NCBI RefSeq assembly: GCF_963259705.1 | Contig: NC_081844.1 | Coordinates: forward strand, 32,367,341-32,431,340 | Direction of reading: 5' to 3' | Source: Myotis daubentonii | Taxonomy: Eukaryota > Chordata > Mammalia > Chiroptera > Vespertilionidae | DNA: 64,000 nt | Part shown: positions 52,531 through 63,986 of the stretch, piece after piece | How the letters are laid out: each line of letters begins with the position of its first letter | How positions within the stretch are numbered: the first letter of the stretch is position 1 | Position numbers and translations under genes: made by a program | Notes under the pieces: generated by a model | Told to the model about the DNA's origin: nothing | The model's database searches: none | Seen by the model: the letters and a program-made list of their open reading frames with translations, nothing else

Positions 52531-53502
52531 ATGGGTCACTGGAGACTGGCAAGGAACTAGCTCTGAAAACAGTCAATGTGACATTAGTTTATTTGTCCAC
52601 TGTTCCTGAAGAAAGGGAAGCATACCACCTGCCATCGCCAAGAAATGCCATGTGAAGTGATGGATTTAGTGATTTCACCAAGAAATGGCAGTTGGTATTT
52701 TGAGCGCAGGCCATTCCCAGGGCATCCTGGGTAGAATTGCAGTTTCTGGAACCATCTTTGGGATGCCTTTTGTCCACTTGTCTCAGCTGCTTTTATTCTT
52801 CTCAGAGTCTGGAGGACAGACATGGATGGGTGGATGAGAGGTATGCGTCCAGTTTCTCCTTTCCACGTGGTGTTGGGGCACAGGAGGAAGAGGGGCCTGG
52901 CGAGAGCTTCACCCTGGGAGGTGAGAGGCGTTGACTCTCCCTAACCAGGAGTGGCAGGAGGAACAGGGTGAGCCTCAGGCTGGATGGCACAGAGCCTCCT
53001 CAGGAAGGGGAGAGTGAAGAGCTTGTCTCCTGCTCTGCACCCACAGAAGGCAGCTCACCACTGGCCAGCAGATGCTTTCCATTGGCCAAATGGGATTGGG
53101 CAGTCATCCATGAGAGGTTGTGGGATGATTCTATTGGGGCTTTTCTCTGATATGCCCCTGGGGCCGCCGTGGTTCCGGGACCTGACGCGGGTCTGGTGTC
53201 AGTTAATCCAGGCTGAGTGGTTAGGAGGTTTTGATCCTCCATATGATATTGTTATCACACTGGCAGGGGCTCGGAGGAAAAGGGAGGCTATCCATTTGGC
53301 CAGGACTGGCCTAGCTTCTCTCTGGCTCTTTTTCATAACAGCTGTTAAAGGACTCAGCTGGTAAAATATGAGTGCTTAGCAATCATCTGGTCTAAGATGG
53401 GCTCCCTCCCTCTTTCCTCTTAGTTCTTGATGTAACTCCTAATTTATCTGTTCAAGGCCCTCTTTTAATAAACTACTTATAAACTACTTTTTATTTCTTT
53501 AT

Positions 53503-53725
53503 TTTGTTAATCCTCACCCGAGGATATTTTTTCCCCATTGATTTTTTTAGAGGGAGTGGAAGGAAGCGGGAGAGACAGAGAGAAAAACATCCATGTGAGA
53601 GAAACACATCGATTGGTTGCAGGGATCGAGCTGCAACCAAGGTACATGCCCTTGACTGGAATCGAGCCCGGGACCCTTCAGTCCACAGGCCAACTTTCTA
53701 TCCACTGAGCCAAACCAGTTAGGGC
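53503..53725 (-). mobile_element. VES-related SINE
   Basis: Reverse copy with the TTAATCCTCACCCGAGGATA tail subtype; a gap in the middle removes the TGCAGGAGG block. Confidence 0.87.
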
Positions 53726-53734
53726 AAATAGAAT

Positions 53735-53818
53735 ACTTTTTAAAGTAGTTTTAGGTTTATAGAAAAGTTGAACAGACATTAACGGAGGGTTCCCATATTC
53801 CCACACTCCTGTGTGCGC

Positions 53819-53868
<50 letters not shown>

Positions 53869-53990
53869 CCCCCAGTTATTATCATCTTGTATTGGCTTGT
53901 TAAAACTTATGAGCCAATGTTGATATATATGTGCCTTTGTGTTGTTTCTCTTTGTATTACAAGTGCAATTATAATTTTGAAGACCATCAC
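53735..53990 (-). mobile_element. Old L1M 3'-region relic with a dinucleotide tract
   Basis: AAAGTAGTTTTAGGTTTATA and GGAGGGTTCCCATATTCCCA precede the repeat at 53810-53866; CCCCCAGTTATTATCATCTT and ATGAGCCAATGTTGATATAT follow it. Confidence 0.65.
53810..53866. repeat. (GT)(GC)n(AC)n alternating tract
   Basis: 57 bp of alternating purine and pyrimidine: TGTGTGCGCGCGTGCGCGCG followed by a pure (CA)n run. Confidence 0.95.
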
Positions 53991-54169
53991 TAAACAAGTA
54001 TTGTGACCCTGCTTCATGCTTGGGACCTTCCCACCAGAGGGTTTCAGCACAGGAAAGCCACCGTCATTGCTTTTGTGATGTTATTCTCTGCTCAGAAAAC
54101 TAGGATTTCTCTCTTGGTAGCACAGGAAGCCCTCTGGATCTGACTCCAGTTCATGGATCATCACACTCT

Positions 54170-54590
54170 TTCTGTAAAGGCCAAAGTGTAAATATTTGTC
54201 TCTGCAGGCTGAAGGCTCTTTGTCACTACTGCTCAACTCTTCTATTGTAGTGTAAAAAGAACTTGTAAATGATGAGGGAAAGCCCTAACCGGTTTGGCTC
54301 AGTGGATAGAGCATCGGCCTGCAGACTCAAGGGTCCTGGGTTCGATTCCGGTCAAGGGCATGTACCTTGGTTGCGGGCACATCCCCAGTAGGGGGTGTGC
54401 AGGAGGCAGCTGATCGATGTTTCTAACTCTCTATCCCTCTCCCTTCCTCTCCGTAAAAAATCAATAAAATATATTTTTAAAAAAATGATGAGGGAAGGCT
54501 TTGTGCCAATAAAACTTTATTTACAAAAGCAAGCAGTGGCCTGCGATTTGGACCACAAACAGAGCTTGCCAACCCCTGCTCTAGTTCATC
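54170..54590 (+). mobile_element. Old hAT relic of the AATAAAACTTTATTTACA family, split by a SINE
   Basis: TTTCTGTAAAGGCCAAAGTG, AATATTTGTCTCTGCAGGCT and CTACTGCTCAACTCTTCTAT precede the SINE at 54281-54482; GCCAATAAAACTTTATTTAC and GAGCTTGCCAACCCCTGCT follow. Confidence 0.75.
54281..54482 (+). mobile_element. VES-type SINE, young-looking, short form
   Basis: Near-consensus head; the repeated CTCTCATCGATGTTTCT part is missing, so the copy is shorter. Perfect 14-bp duplication AAATGATGAGGGAA at 54267-54280 and 54483-54496. Confidence 0.95.
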
Positions 54591-54725
54591 CTCTTACCTT
54601 TAACTACCATTTGTTATCTGCTGGGCCCAGAATTGGGAAATAATTAGGAATTCATACCTGGGGTCTCTCTGGCCTGGCTTCAAGTCCTGGCTGTACTTGC
54701 ACATAACCTTGGGCAATTTTGAATG

Positions 54726-54925
54726 CTCGGCCAGTATGGCTCAGTGGTTGAGCGTCAACCCATGAACCAGGAGGTCCCTGATTCCATTCCCGGTCAGGGC
54801 ACATGCCCTGGTTGTGGGCTCAATCCCCAATAGGAGGCATTTGGGAGGCACCTGATTGATGTTTCAATCTCTATATTCCTCTCCCTTCCTCTTTATCTAA
54901 AATCAATAAAAACATAGTTAAAAAA
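54726..54925 (+). mobile_element. VES-type SINE
   Basis: Type-B head (CTCAGTGGTTGAGCGTCAAC) and AATCAATAAAAACATAG tail. Confidence 0.9.
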
Positions 54926-54935
54926 GAAATGAATT

Positions 54936-55183
54936 ATGCCCTTGCTTGCATTGCTCAGTGGTTAGAGCGTCAGTCTATACACTAAAGGGTCTTAGGTTCA
55001 ATTACTGGTCAAGGGCATGTACCTGGTTTGCAGGCTCAATCCCCATCCCCTGTCAGAGTGTATGCAGGAGGCAACCAATTGATATGTCTCTCTCACATGG
55101 ATGTTTCTCTCTCTCTCTACCCCCTTCTCCCTTCTACTCTGTCTAAGAATCTATGGGAAAAATATCCTCTGGTGAGGATTAAC
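54936..55183 (+). mobile_element. VES-related SINE, ATCCTCTGGTGAGGATT tail subtype
   Basis: Head TTGCATTGCTCAGTGGTTAG; AAAGAAATGAATT (54923-54935) and AAAGAAGTGAATT (55184-55196) flank it, 12 of 13 matching. Confidence 0.9.
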
Positions 55184-55228
55184 AAAGAAGTGAATTCTAA
55201 TAGTTATAACGTCAGGTCTGTGAGGATT

Positions 55229-55230
<2 letters not shown>

Positions 55231-55262
<32 letters not shown>
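55231..55262. repeat. (AC)n microsatellite
   Basis: Pure AC repeat of about 32 bp. Confidence 0.95.
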
Positions 55263-55264
<2 letters not shown>

Positions 55265-55317
55265 AAACATTTAGCACAGAGACTGGCACATATGTGTTCA
55301 GTAAGTATTGGGACTTA

Positions 55318-55432
55318 TTAAAAAAATGTATTTGTATTGACTTCAGAGAGGAAAGGAGAGGGAGAGATAGAAACATCAATGATGCAATGATGAGAGAGAA
55401 CCATTGATCGGCTGCCTCCTGCACAACCCAGC
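55318..55432 (-). mobile_element. VES-type SINE, 5'-truncated
   Basis: Only the tail and the GCTGCCTCCTGCACA part are present; the tRNA-like head is missing. Confidence 0.85.
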
Positions 55433-55469
55433 ATTCCATATTTTTTGAGGATTCCCTTTTAAAAAATCT

Positions 55470-55960
55470 ATTATGTTATTAGTTAGCTAATGCTGCGTAA
55501 TAAATTATCCCAAATGTAGTGGCTCAAAACAGCACATTTAGTATCTCACAGTGTCTGTGGGTCCGGAATGCAGGTGTTGGTTCAGCTGGGTCCTCTGCTC
55601 AGGGCCTCTCACTGGTTACAGTTAAGGTGTCAGCCAGGGCTGGGGTCTCATTAGAAAGCTCAGTGAGGGAATTTGACAATGCCCAGCATTGTCGCTGTTG
55701 GCTGAATTCAGTTTCTCTGGGTCTTAGTTCTTCTCTGACTACTGGGTGGAGGCCGCATGGACTTCGCCTACGTTGCTGATCACTTCGTCACAGTGTGCAG
55801 CCTGAGACAGCAGTTGAGTCTGTTAGCCAGGCGGAGGCCACAGTCTTCTGCAGTGTAACATCAGAAGTAATGCCCCCGCACCTTTGCCAGAGTCACTGGC
55901 CCACCAACACCACAGGGAGGGGATGAGACAAAGGTGTGACCGCCAGTACGTGAGGTCATG
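55470..55960 (+). mobile_element. MaLR/ERV-L-type LTR relic
   Basis: TTAGTTAGCTAATGCTGCGT, AGTGGCTCAAAACAGCACAT, TCTCACAGTGTCTGTGGGTC and CAGCCAGGGCTGGGGTCTCA. Confidence 0.65.
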
Positions 55961-56427
55961 GGACCAGGCAGGCAGTAAACCGTTTATTCCTCTCTCCTTT
56001 GTTCTGGGTTACAGGAGGACTTCTCACAGAGCACTTGCTGTATGCTGTGAGATTTGCATTTGTATTCAAATGTCAGTCTTTTTCTCAACCCCCAAGTAGA
56101 TGGTCTTTGCTCTTTCCCAGCGGAGAAAACAGAGCCACGGGACATGAACACGCAGCCAGCACTCGCACACGTCTGCCTGACCCACAGTGCCATGTGGGCC
56201 ATTGCCTTTCCCAAATGACTCCTGCCATGTAATTAGTGTGGAATGCTGTTTTTCTCCCTCAGAAGAAACCAGTGTTTATCAGCCACCCTGTAGGAAATTC
56301 TCATAACGCCAGCACACTGCGTGTCTGTTACACGCTGGGGCTCCTGGAGGGCCAGAACCACTGTGATATCCTTGTCCGTCCCCCTGCCCCAAAGAACCAA
56401 ACTCACCCTGTAGAGAACACACAATTT

Positions 56428-56648
56428 TTAAATATGTTTTTAAATTGATTTTAGAGAGAGAGGAAGGGAGACAGTGTGAGGGAGAGAAACATCAATGTGT
56501 GAGAGAAAAACATTGATTGGCTGCCTCCTTCCTGCGCACCCCCTACTGGGGATCAAGCCTGCAACCCTGGCATGTGCCCTTACCCCTGACTGGGAATCGA
56601 ACCAGCAGCCTCTTGATGCTCAACCAACTGAGCCACACTGGCCAGGGT
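56428..56648 (-). mobile_element. VES-type SINE
   Basis: Reverse copy; GAGAACACACAATTT (56413-56427) and GAGAGCACACAGTTT (56649-56663), 13 of 15 matching. Confidence 0.92.
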
Positions 56649-56959
56649 GAGAGCACACAGTTTATGGGTATTACTATCTGACAGGAATGGCAGGGACGGT
56701 GTGTCCCTTTTCTGCTGCTCCGTGAGCGTGTAATCAAACCTGGGTCTCAGGTGTGCCTCAGAATCTACCCAGGGGCCCCTGGCTTCAGGAGGGAGGGTTA
56801 AAGCCCATTCCATCCCACGTTGGCAGCCCACGGGCCCCGATGCCCCCCGTTCTCCATGAGTGCCCTTTTGCCCCACCCCTTCCGCAGCCATGAGACCGAT
56901 AACAGGGTCCTGCCCCAAGAGGGGTTTACCCTTCAAGATAAGACAGCAGCTCAGGAAGC

Positions 56960-57120
56960 TGTAGTGCAGTGTTTCCCCCCCCCTTCTCCTGGCAGGGTAC
57001 ACTGGGCAGCATTTGGGGACATCGATGGCCCTAATGACCTCGGGAGCCCCTGGCATTGAGTGTGTGGGCCAGGAATGCTGCAGCACCCCACAGCGTCCAG
57101 GATGGCCCAGATGTGAGCAG
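56960..57120 (+). mobile_element. MER20-like hAT relic
   Basis: GCAGTGTTTCCCCCC, GGCAGCATTTGGGGACATCG and CCAGGAATGCTGCAGCACCC. Confidence 0.6.
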
Positions 57121-57206
57121 GGAGGAGAGGGATTCTAAAGGGAGGGCGGGCAACATTTGCATACAAGATGTTGGTTGCGCAAACCCTTTGAAAAAGTTCT
57201 GGTAGC

Positions 57207-57415
57207 GCTTGGCTGGCGTGGCTCAGTGATTGAGTGTTGACCTATAAACCAGAAGGTCACGGGCCCAGTCAGGGCACATGCCCGGGTTGTGGGCTCGATC
57301 CCCAGTGTGGGGCATGCAGGATGCAGTCGATCAATGATTCTCTGTCATCATTGATGTTTCTATTTCTCTCTCCCACTCCCTTCCTCTCTGCAATCAATAA
57401 AAAAATATTCTTTAT
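57207..57415 (+). mobile_element. VES-type SINE
   Basis: Type-B head with a small internal deletion (the GGTTCGATTCC box is cut short); perfect 16-bp duplication AAAAAGTTCTGGTAGC at 57191-57206 and 57416-57431. Confidence 0.95.
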
Positions 57416-59119
57416 AAAAAGTTCTGGTAGCTCTGATCTAGAGAAATAGGTTGTGACTTGCTGGCTTCCTGCCTAGATTTGACATCCTGGGTCAGTGGGG
57501 GCTGGTTCCTCAGCCTTCTTACTGGTGATGGGTTCTAAAGGGTCCAGAGCAATCTGATTCCTCCAGGCCTGTGTCGCTTTCTCGGGGGTCCCCCTAAACC
57601 AGTTTCACGGCCCTATTTTTGGCAGTTTCGGACATCCAGGCTGGGGAACTCAGGATCCGGTCACCTGTGTCCCTGCCCACCACCCACTGCTTGGACACAC
57701 TTGCTGACAAATCTGACAAATCTATGGAACCCTTTCTGAATGATAAGGACAACAGAAATTAATGATCAGGAAATTAACGACGGAAGAACCTCAAGTACTC
57801 TTGGTTTGAGATCGTGGTTTTTGTCTTCCCTTCTCAAGGTGACAGAGGACACAGCTGAAGTCTGCAGCGGAGGACTAGCCAGCATTACCGCTGGCTCGAA
57901 GCCAAGCCTGCCCTGACCGCGCCTTGTGCCCGGCCCATAGGAATGCAGTGGGCTCCCGAGTGTCAGTCCCATTTCAGGCCAGCTTCCCGCAGGAAAGGGC
58001 CCCACCACACCCAAGTCTAGGCTTGGCCTGGTCTCCTCCTGCTCCACAGGCTGTTCCCTTAGCACAGGCTGTTCCCTTAGCACCGACTGGATGACACACA
58101 GTCCGGGCGAGGAATTACTGAGCCCCTCCTGTGGGCGGGCTCGGTGAAAGCTATCGGAACGCCATGCAAGCAAAACACATGGGATTCCTGCCATTTGGGA
58201 TCTTGTCTCTCCTGGGGAGACTCAGCTTTGAACCATATGATGCTGATGGGCACAGGGTCTCAGGGGGCAGTGGCAGTGTCCTGGGATTATATGGTTCGAG
58301 GCTTGCACCCCCTGTAGCTATCCTAAAAGGCACAGAATCGGACACTTTAAAAGGGTAACTTTTACAGTATGTGAGTTACACCTCGACGTTTTAAAAAGGC
58401 CTGTGGACAGTGGGGCTCAGCGGTTGTAGGAAGTGCCGCCTCCAGCAAGAGTAAGCTCCTTCCCAAGGGCGTTCCTGATCATCATGGGAAATGGTGCCCG
58501 TTCCCTTGAGGATCTATTTCTCCCTCCCAGCACCTGGGATTTTCTACCCAGAGTGTTCGTTATTGGTGTCTGAGGTCTGTCTGCCCTGCTCGCGGGCAGT
58601 TCCTGAGAGCAGGGTCCGTGAGGGTTTGCAGGCCCCTGAGCACCCGGCTGTTGCCGTCTTGAAATTTGCACTGATTTTTGAACCAGGGTCCCACGTTTCA
58701 TTTTTTCACTGGCTCTGCAGATTCTGCAGCAGGTCCTTCAGAGAGGCCCCACTTCCTCTTTTCACTGCTGACCCTTCGGGGGGGGGGGGCGGCGCATTGG
58801 GATTCACTCTGAAGGGAAAGTGAAAGTCCAGCGGTTTGTCTGGGTGAGCGAGCCGTGGAGGTCATGGGGACAGAGCGGTGCCAGCTGGTAGAGCTCACAG
58901 CCTGCCATCTCCTGGCCCCGGGGACAGAGCATCAGGGATGTGTCTGTCCTGGCTGCTCCCTGTCCTGGCCCAAGCTGGTCTGGGTCTAGGGCAGCAGAGG
59001 TGGAGGTCACCTTACTGCTCAAGTCCAAGACCAAGGGCTCAAGGACAGCAGCCAGCAGCCGGGGTCCGCAGGACCTGGGGACAGGGAGATTTGCAGTTGG
59101 TAGATGTGGAGGCAGAGTG

Positions 59120-59588
59120 AGAAACCGTTTTAAAATGATTCGTAAGACATCGATGTTTGCAGCAGGATGATTCACAACAGCCAAAAGGTGGAAACAGCCT
59201 AAATGTCCATTAGTGGACAATGGATAATGTGTCCATCCACGCAGTAGACTTATTACTCAGCCATGAAAAGCAGTGAGGCACTGACACTCACTACAATGTG
59301 GATGGACCTGAACACACGATGTCAGTGAGAGAAGCCAGACACCAAAGGCCACACAGTGTGTGATTCCATTCATGTGAAATGTCCAGGACAGGCACATCCT
59401 CAGGAAGTAGGTTAGTGGTTGCCAGGGGCTGGGGAGTGACTGCTGATGGGGACAGGTATCCTTTAAGGGTGATGAAAATGTCCTAAATTCAATTATGGTG
59501 CTGGTTGTACAACTTTGTGAATATACTAAAAACCACTGAATCATGCACTTCAAATGGGTGAATGATATCTCAATAAGACTGTCTAAAA
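59120..59588 (+). mobile_element. Old L1M 3'-region fragment
   Basis: ATGTTTGCAGCAGGATGATT, CCTAAATGTCCATTAGTGGA, GATGGACCTGAACACACGAT, TAGTGGTTGCCAGGGGCTGG and TGCACTTCAAATGGGTGAAT, ending TCTCAATAAGACTGTC. Confidence 0.8.
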
Positions 59589-59808
59589 CAGCCGTGGGCA
59601 AACTACGGCCCGCGGGCTGGATCCGGCCCGTTTGAAATGAATAAAACTAAAAAAAAAAAAAAAAAAGACCATACCCTTTTATGTAATGATGTTTACTTTG
59701 AATTTATATTAGTTCACACAAACACTCCATCCATGCTTTTGTTCCGGCCCTCCGGTCCAGTTTAAGAACCCATTGTGGCCCTTGAGTCAAAAAGTTTGCC
59801 CACCCCTG
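59589..59808 (-). mobile_element. hAT MITE, 220 bp
   Basis: Ends CAGCCGTGGGCAAACTACGG and AGTTTGCCCACCCCTG, which pair as an inverted repeat with two differences. The 8-bp flanks are GTCTAAAA (59581-59588) and GTCTATAA (59809-59816), 7 of 8 matching. It sits at the end of the L1 relic. An A run of 18 lies at 59649-59666. Confidence 0.85.
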
Positions 59809-60344
59809 GTCTATAAGATGGTGCCCAGTTTATTAGTCACTGTTTCCTGGTTTTGATAATGTCCCTTAGTTGTGTAAAGAGCTTCCATCTGGGAAACTGG
59901 GACTCCTCTTTGCTAACTTTGCAATTTCTTGTGAGTTTTTAATTGAGTCAAAAATAAAAAGTTGAAGGACCATATACATACTAGTAGATACTAGTAGTTC
60001 CTGCAAGGCTGAGGCAAGTCTTGGCCTCCGAGTCCATGGGCATTTGTTCCAGCCCTTTCCTCTCTCATCTCTTCCAGCCACTGCTGCTTGGTGGGAGGTC
60101 CCCGGCGCCCCTCTTGCCTCAGTTCCCCAGTAGTGCTTGTCCTAAATTGCAGCCTAGAAGAGCAGATCCTGTTGGGTAGATGCTAGCAGTTTCAGGATCC
60201 CCAAGGGCTTAGGGCATTCCTGGAGCAGTGGCGCCATCTGCGGGTGATGGTGGGGATTTCAGTTCGTCATCCTGGCCTTTTACTGACAGCAAATCAGCCT
60301 GAACCCAGAGGAAGGAAACAGCACTTAAAATTTTTCATTGGCTG

Positions 60345-60690
60345 TTTTGTTAAGTACACTCCTTATTTTGGAGTGGTGTAAGATTTCAGAGAGTTTCAAT
60401 AGCACAGCGAGTTCCTGTCTACCCACCACCTAGTTTTCCAGGGGTCACGTCTTCCATAATCGTGGGACATTGTAACAACCAGGACACAGACAGGTACATC
60501 CATGTGAACTCAGCTCCACTCTCTATTCAGATTTCACTAGTTCCCCTCTTTCTGCCCCAGGACCCCGTCTATGACCCCACGATGCATTTCGTTCTCACAA
60601 CTCCTTAGGCAGATCTGGGTGACGTGGTCACCCTGTGGGTACCCCGGGGACCATCACATTCAATGTGCAGGTGACTGTCTTTTGTAAACT
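60345..60690 (-). mobile_element. Old L1M 3'-region relic
   Basis: TTATTTTGGAGTGGTGTAAG, TTTCAATAGCACAGCGAGTT, TCTATTCAGATTTCACTAGT and CAGGACCCCGTCTATGACCC. Confidence 0.6.
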
Positions 60691-60779
60691 CTAAAAGGTC
60701 ATGTAAACATCCAGTCCTCTCATTTAATTTCGTTTTGGAAATTTATTAGGGATAATGTTATCAATCTCTAATTGCCTCC

Positions 60780-60976
60780 CTTTTTTAAAAAAAAAAAAAT
60801 CCTCACCTGAGGATATGTCCATTGATTTTAGAGAGAAAGGAAGGAAGAGAGAGAAACACTGATGTGAGAGAGACATCCATTGGCCGCCTTTCATATGTAC
60901 CCCGAGTGGGGATCAAACCGGCAACCTTTCAGTGAGGCGGATGACACTCCAACCAGCTGAGCCACACCAGCCAGGG
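60780..60976 (-). mobile_element. VES-related SINE
   Basis: Reverse copy with the ATCCTCACCTGAGGATATG tail subtype; CTCTAATTGCCTCC (60766-60779) and CTCTCATTGCTTCC (60977-60990), 12 of 14 matching. Confidence 0.9.
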
Positions 60977-61417
60977 CTCTCATTGCTTCCAAACCTACCC
61001 TCTCTGCATCTCAAAGCCTCCGGTTTGTGCTGTCCCCAGTGCCTGTCAGAGTGACCCAAAGGCAGGACTCCCAGAATGACTTTCACTGCTGTCTAATCAT
61101 GAGCTCATGACTCTTAGGTGCCAATGCCCACAGTAACACCAAGTCTCTGGCCACATGATGATCAACTAAGTCTTACTTTTCTTCCAGGGAGCGGACTTTT
61201 GGTTCCTGGAACCTCGGTGCTGAAGTCAGCTCGGCATTGCACACAGGTTGGTGTCATGATGTTTTTCTTTTCTCCACATTCACACTTCATGCAGTTGCTG
61301 GGTTGGCCAGTCTGAGCCAGGATGAGAGTTAAGAGGTTGGTTTACCGTTGGAGTGTGCGTCCTCAACTGTACGTGCCTGACTCTTCTCTTCTCCTTTCTG
61401 CCAAGAGTGCATGGGAG

Positions 61418-61614
61418 CCCGCCGGTGTACTTGAGCATCGACCTATGAACCAGGAGGTCATAGGTGGATTCCTGGTCAGGGCACATGCCCAGGTTTTGGG
61501 CTCAATCCCCAGTAGGGGAGTGCAGGAGGCAACCAATCAATGATTCTTTCTCATCATTGATGTTTCTATCTCTCTCTCCCTCTTCAATTTAAAAACAATT
61601 TAAAAAAAAAAAAA
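61418..61614 (+). mobile_element. VES-type SINE, 5' part eroded
   Basis: Starts late in the head (CTTGAGCATCGACCTATGAA); long A tail; flanks AAGAGTGCATGGGAG and AAGAGCACACGAGAG share 11 of 15 bases. Confidence 0.85.
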
Positions 61615-61874
61615 AAGAGCACACGAGAGTGACAGGGAATGTCTTCTGCTCTTGGGCTCCAGTCACCCATGAAGTAGTAGGGGAACATAGACTGGTCCCA
61701 GTGCACCCCAGGATGGGGCCAACGCAGAAAGTGGGCAACTGTGCTGGCCAGCTTTCAGCGGTCTTAGCTTAACCATTGACAGGAACAGTGCTAAGTCACC
61801 AGATGTGATGAATATCTGAAACACGCCACCCACCCTGGAAGACTGGGAAACACCACAGTGGCTTCAGGAAGGTT

Positions 61875-62130
61875 CCTTTTTTGTTGTTAATTCTCACCCA
61901 AGGATATTTTTCCCATTGATTTTTATAGAGAGTAGGAGGGAAGTGGGGGGAGAGAGACAAAAAACATCCATGTGAGAGAGACATATTGATTCATTGCCTC
62001 CTGCAGGTGCCCCGACAGGGGCTGGGGATCGAACCTACAACCCAGGTATGTACCCTTGACTGGGAATCAAACCCAGGACTCTTTGGTGCTTGGGCCGACA
62101 CTCTACCCACTGAGCAACACCAGCCAGGGC
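61875..62130 (-). mobile_element. VES-related SINE
   Basis: Reverse copy with the TTAATTCTCACCCAAGGATA tail subtype; 10-bp duplication CAGGAAGGTT at 61865-61874 and 62131-62140. Confidence 0.92.
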
Positions 62131-62569
62131 CAGGAAGGTTTTTAACAAGTTAGGAGCAAAGCTAAGGCTCGGGTCTTGTTCTGTTAGCTCCTTTGTTTAT
62201 CTCTGGTCTCATTCCCCAGAGGATTTTGAGTGGCTTGTATAATGTGGGAAGAGGAAGTAACATAAAAATTAGTTAGAGGTTGCTGCTATGTGCTCTGGGC
62301 TACTGCTTGCTTGTTGTATTCATTATAATTCTCTGGTATGTTTCCAGCCCCATTCCTTGCTCCTTCTTTTTTCATAAATGTTTTTGCGACTCTTATGGAG
62401 TTTTCTCTTTCATGCAATCTTTAGAATCAATTTCTGGTTACTAACAAAAATTCTGATGGCATTTTGATTAGGATTGTGTTATCGATAAACTTGAGGGAGA
62501 TCTGATGTCTTTATAATGTTGGCTACTCCCATTCAGTGTGTGTATTTGTATAAAAAAATGTTGGGAAAG

Positions 62570-62830
62570 AAGGCAACACATTATGATGCCATTTAGATGA
62601 AATGTCTAGAGGAGGCAAACCTGTAGTGGTTGCCAGGGCCTGGGTGGGAGGGGTTAGTGTGAATGAGCACCGGACTCTGATGGGGTGAAGGAAAGGGTCC
62701 CACACTGCGTGGCAGGAGCGGTCACACAACTCCATGAACTCACTAGAAAATCTTCTGAGGTGTGCACTTCAAACTAGTGAATTTTATAGAAGGTAACGTG
62801 CACTTCAATAATGTTAAAACATATATATTT
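62570..62830 (+). mobile_element. Old L1M 3'-region fragment
   Basis: TGCCATTTAGATGAAATGTC, TAGTGGTTGCCAGGGCCTGG and GTGCACTTCAAACTAGTGAA. Confidence 0.65.
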
Positions 62831-63515
62831 TTGCTAAGCCAGAGAGAGAGAGGCTGATCCTGAGGCCAGAGACCAAAAGCCAAAGTTGGAGCCTGGTGTC
62901 TGTCCGACTTATTTACGCTCAGCCGAGGTCCAGAGCAGATGTAAAATGTAACTCCTGTCTCACAAAGTCGCCGACCAGAGGGGAGTTTGGTGAACTGCGT
63001 GCAGGTTGTCGGGCAAGGTTGTGGCCGGTGTATGGTCTTCGCAGCGTGTGGACCAGCAAGCCTCCCTCATCCTATCTCTTCAGTGTCAACGTCACACTGA
63101 CTTCCTGTAAAAAGAAAGTGGAAATGCAGGCCTGTACAGGGAAGGGGGGGCCTAAACCCCTGCCGGAGATGACTGTTGTTGACATCTGGTGAGCGTCCTC
63201 CCCGAGTCTCTGTGAATTACATTCACACACTGGTTTTAGATACGTAGATTATTTTTTCCTCTAATGAGCTCATTTTTCTTGATGGGCATTTTTTCTCATC
63301 AGTAAAGCTAGATTTCCATCTTTCCTGATGTTGGTTTAACAGTCCACCTTATAGAGAAATTATAATTTATTTCTTTAAAATGATTTTATAATTGATTTGA
63401 CTGGTTTCCTCTTGGTTGGCTTCTCTGGGTGTTTATTTTCTTTTCCTTGTGTGCAGTGCTCTGGGATGAATGTCCTTGTGTACTTTGTACAACCTTGGTT
63501 GCTTATTATTTGGGA

Positions 63516-63986
63516 CTAGAGGCCCGGTGCACAAAAATTTGTGCACTCGGGGGAGAGGGGGGGTCCCTCAGCCCGGCCTGTGCCCTCTCGCAGTCTGAGA
63601 CCCCTCAGGGGATGACCACCTGCTGGCTTAGGCCCGCTCCCCGGGGGATTGGGCCTAAGATGGCAATCAGACATCCCTCTGGCAGCCCGGCAGCCCTAGC
63701 GGGATGTCCACTTGCCAGCAGGGAGCAGGCCTAAACTGCAGTTGGACATCCTTAGCGCTGCTGAGGAGGCAGGAAAGGCTCCCACCGCCACCGCTGTACT
63801 GGCAGCCATCAGCCTGGCTTGTGGCTGAACAGAGCTCCTCCCATGTGAGAGCGCCCTGACAAGCAGAGGGCAGCTCCTGCATTGAGCGTCTGCCCCCTGG
63901 TGGTCAGTGTGTGTCATAGTGACCAGTCATTCCCAGTCTTTCTGCTGTTAGGGTCAGTTTGCATATTACCCTTTTACTATATAGGA
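63516..63986 (-). mobile_element. Non-autonomous Helitron (HeliBat-like), 471 bp
   Basis: The minus-strand 5' end is TCCTATATAGTAAAAGGGTA at 63986. The 3' end is the hairpin GTGCACAAAAATTTGTGCAC region followed by GGGCCTCTAG at 63516, before a T. It contains a CTCF-like TGCCCCCTGGTGG at 63891-63903. An A|T target junction is visible at both ends. Confidence 0.8.
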
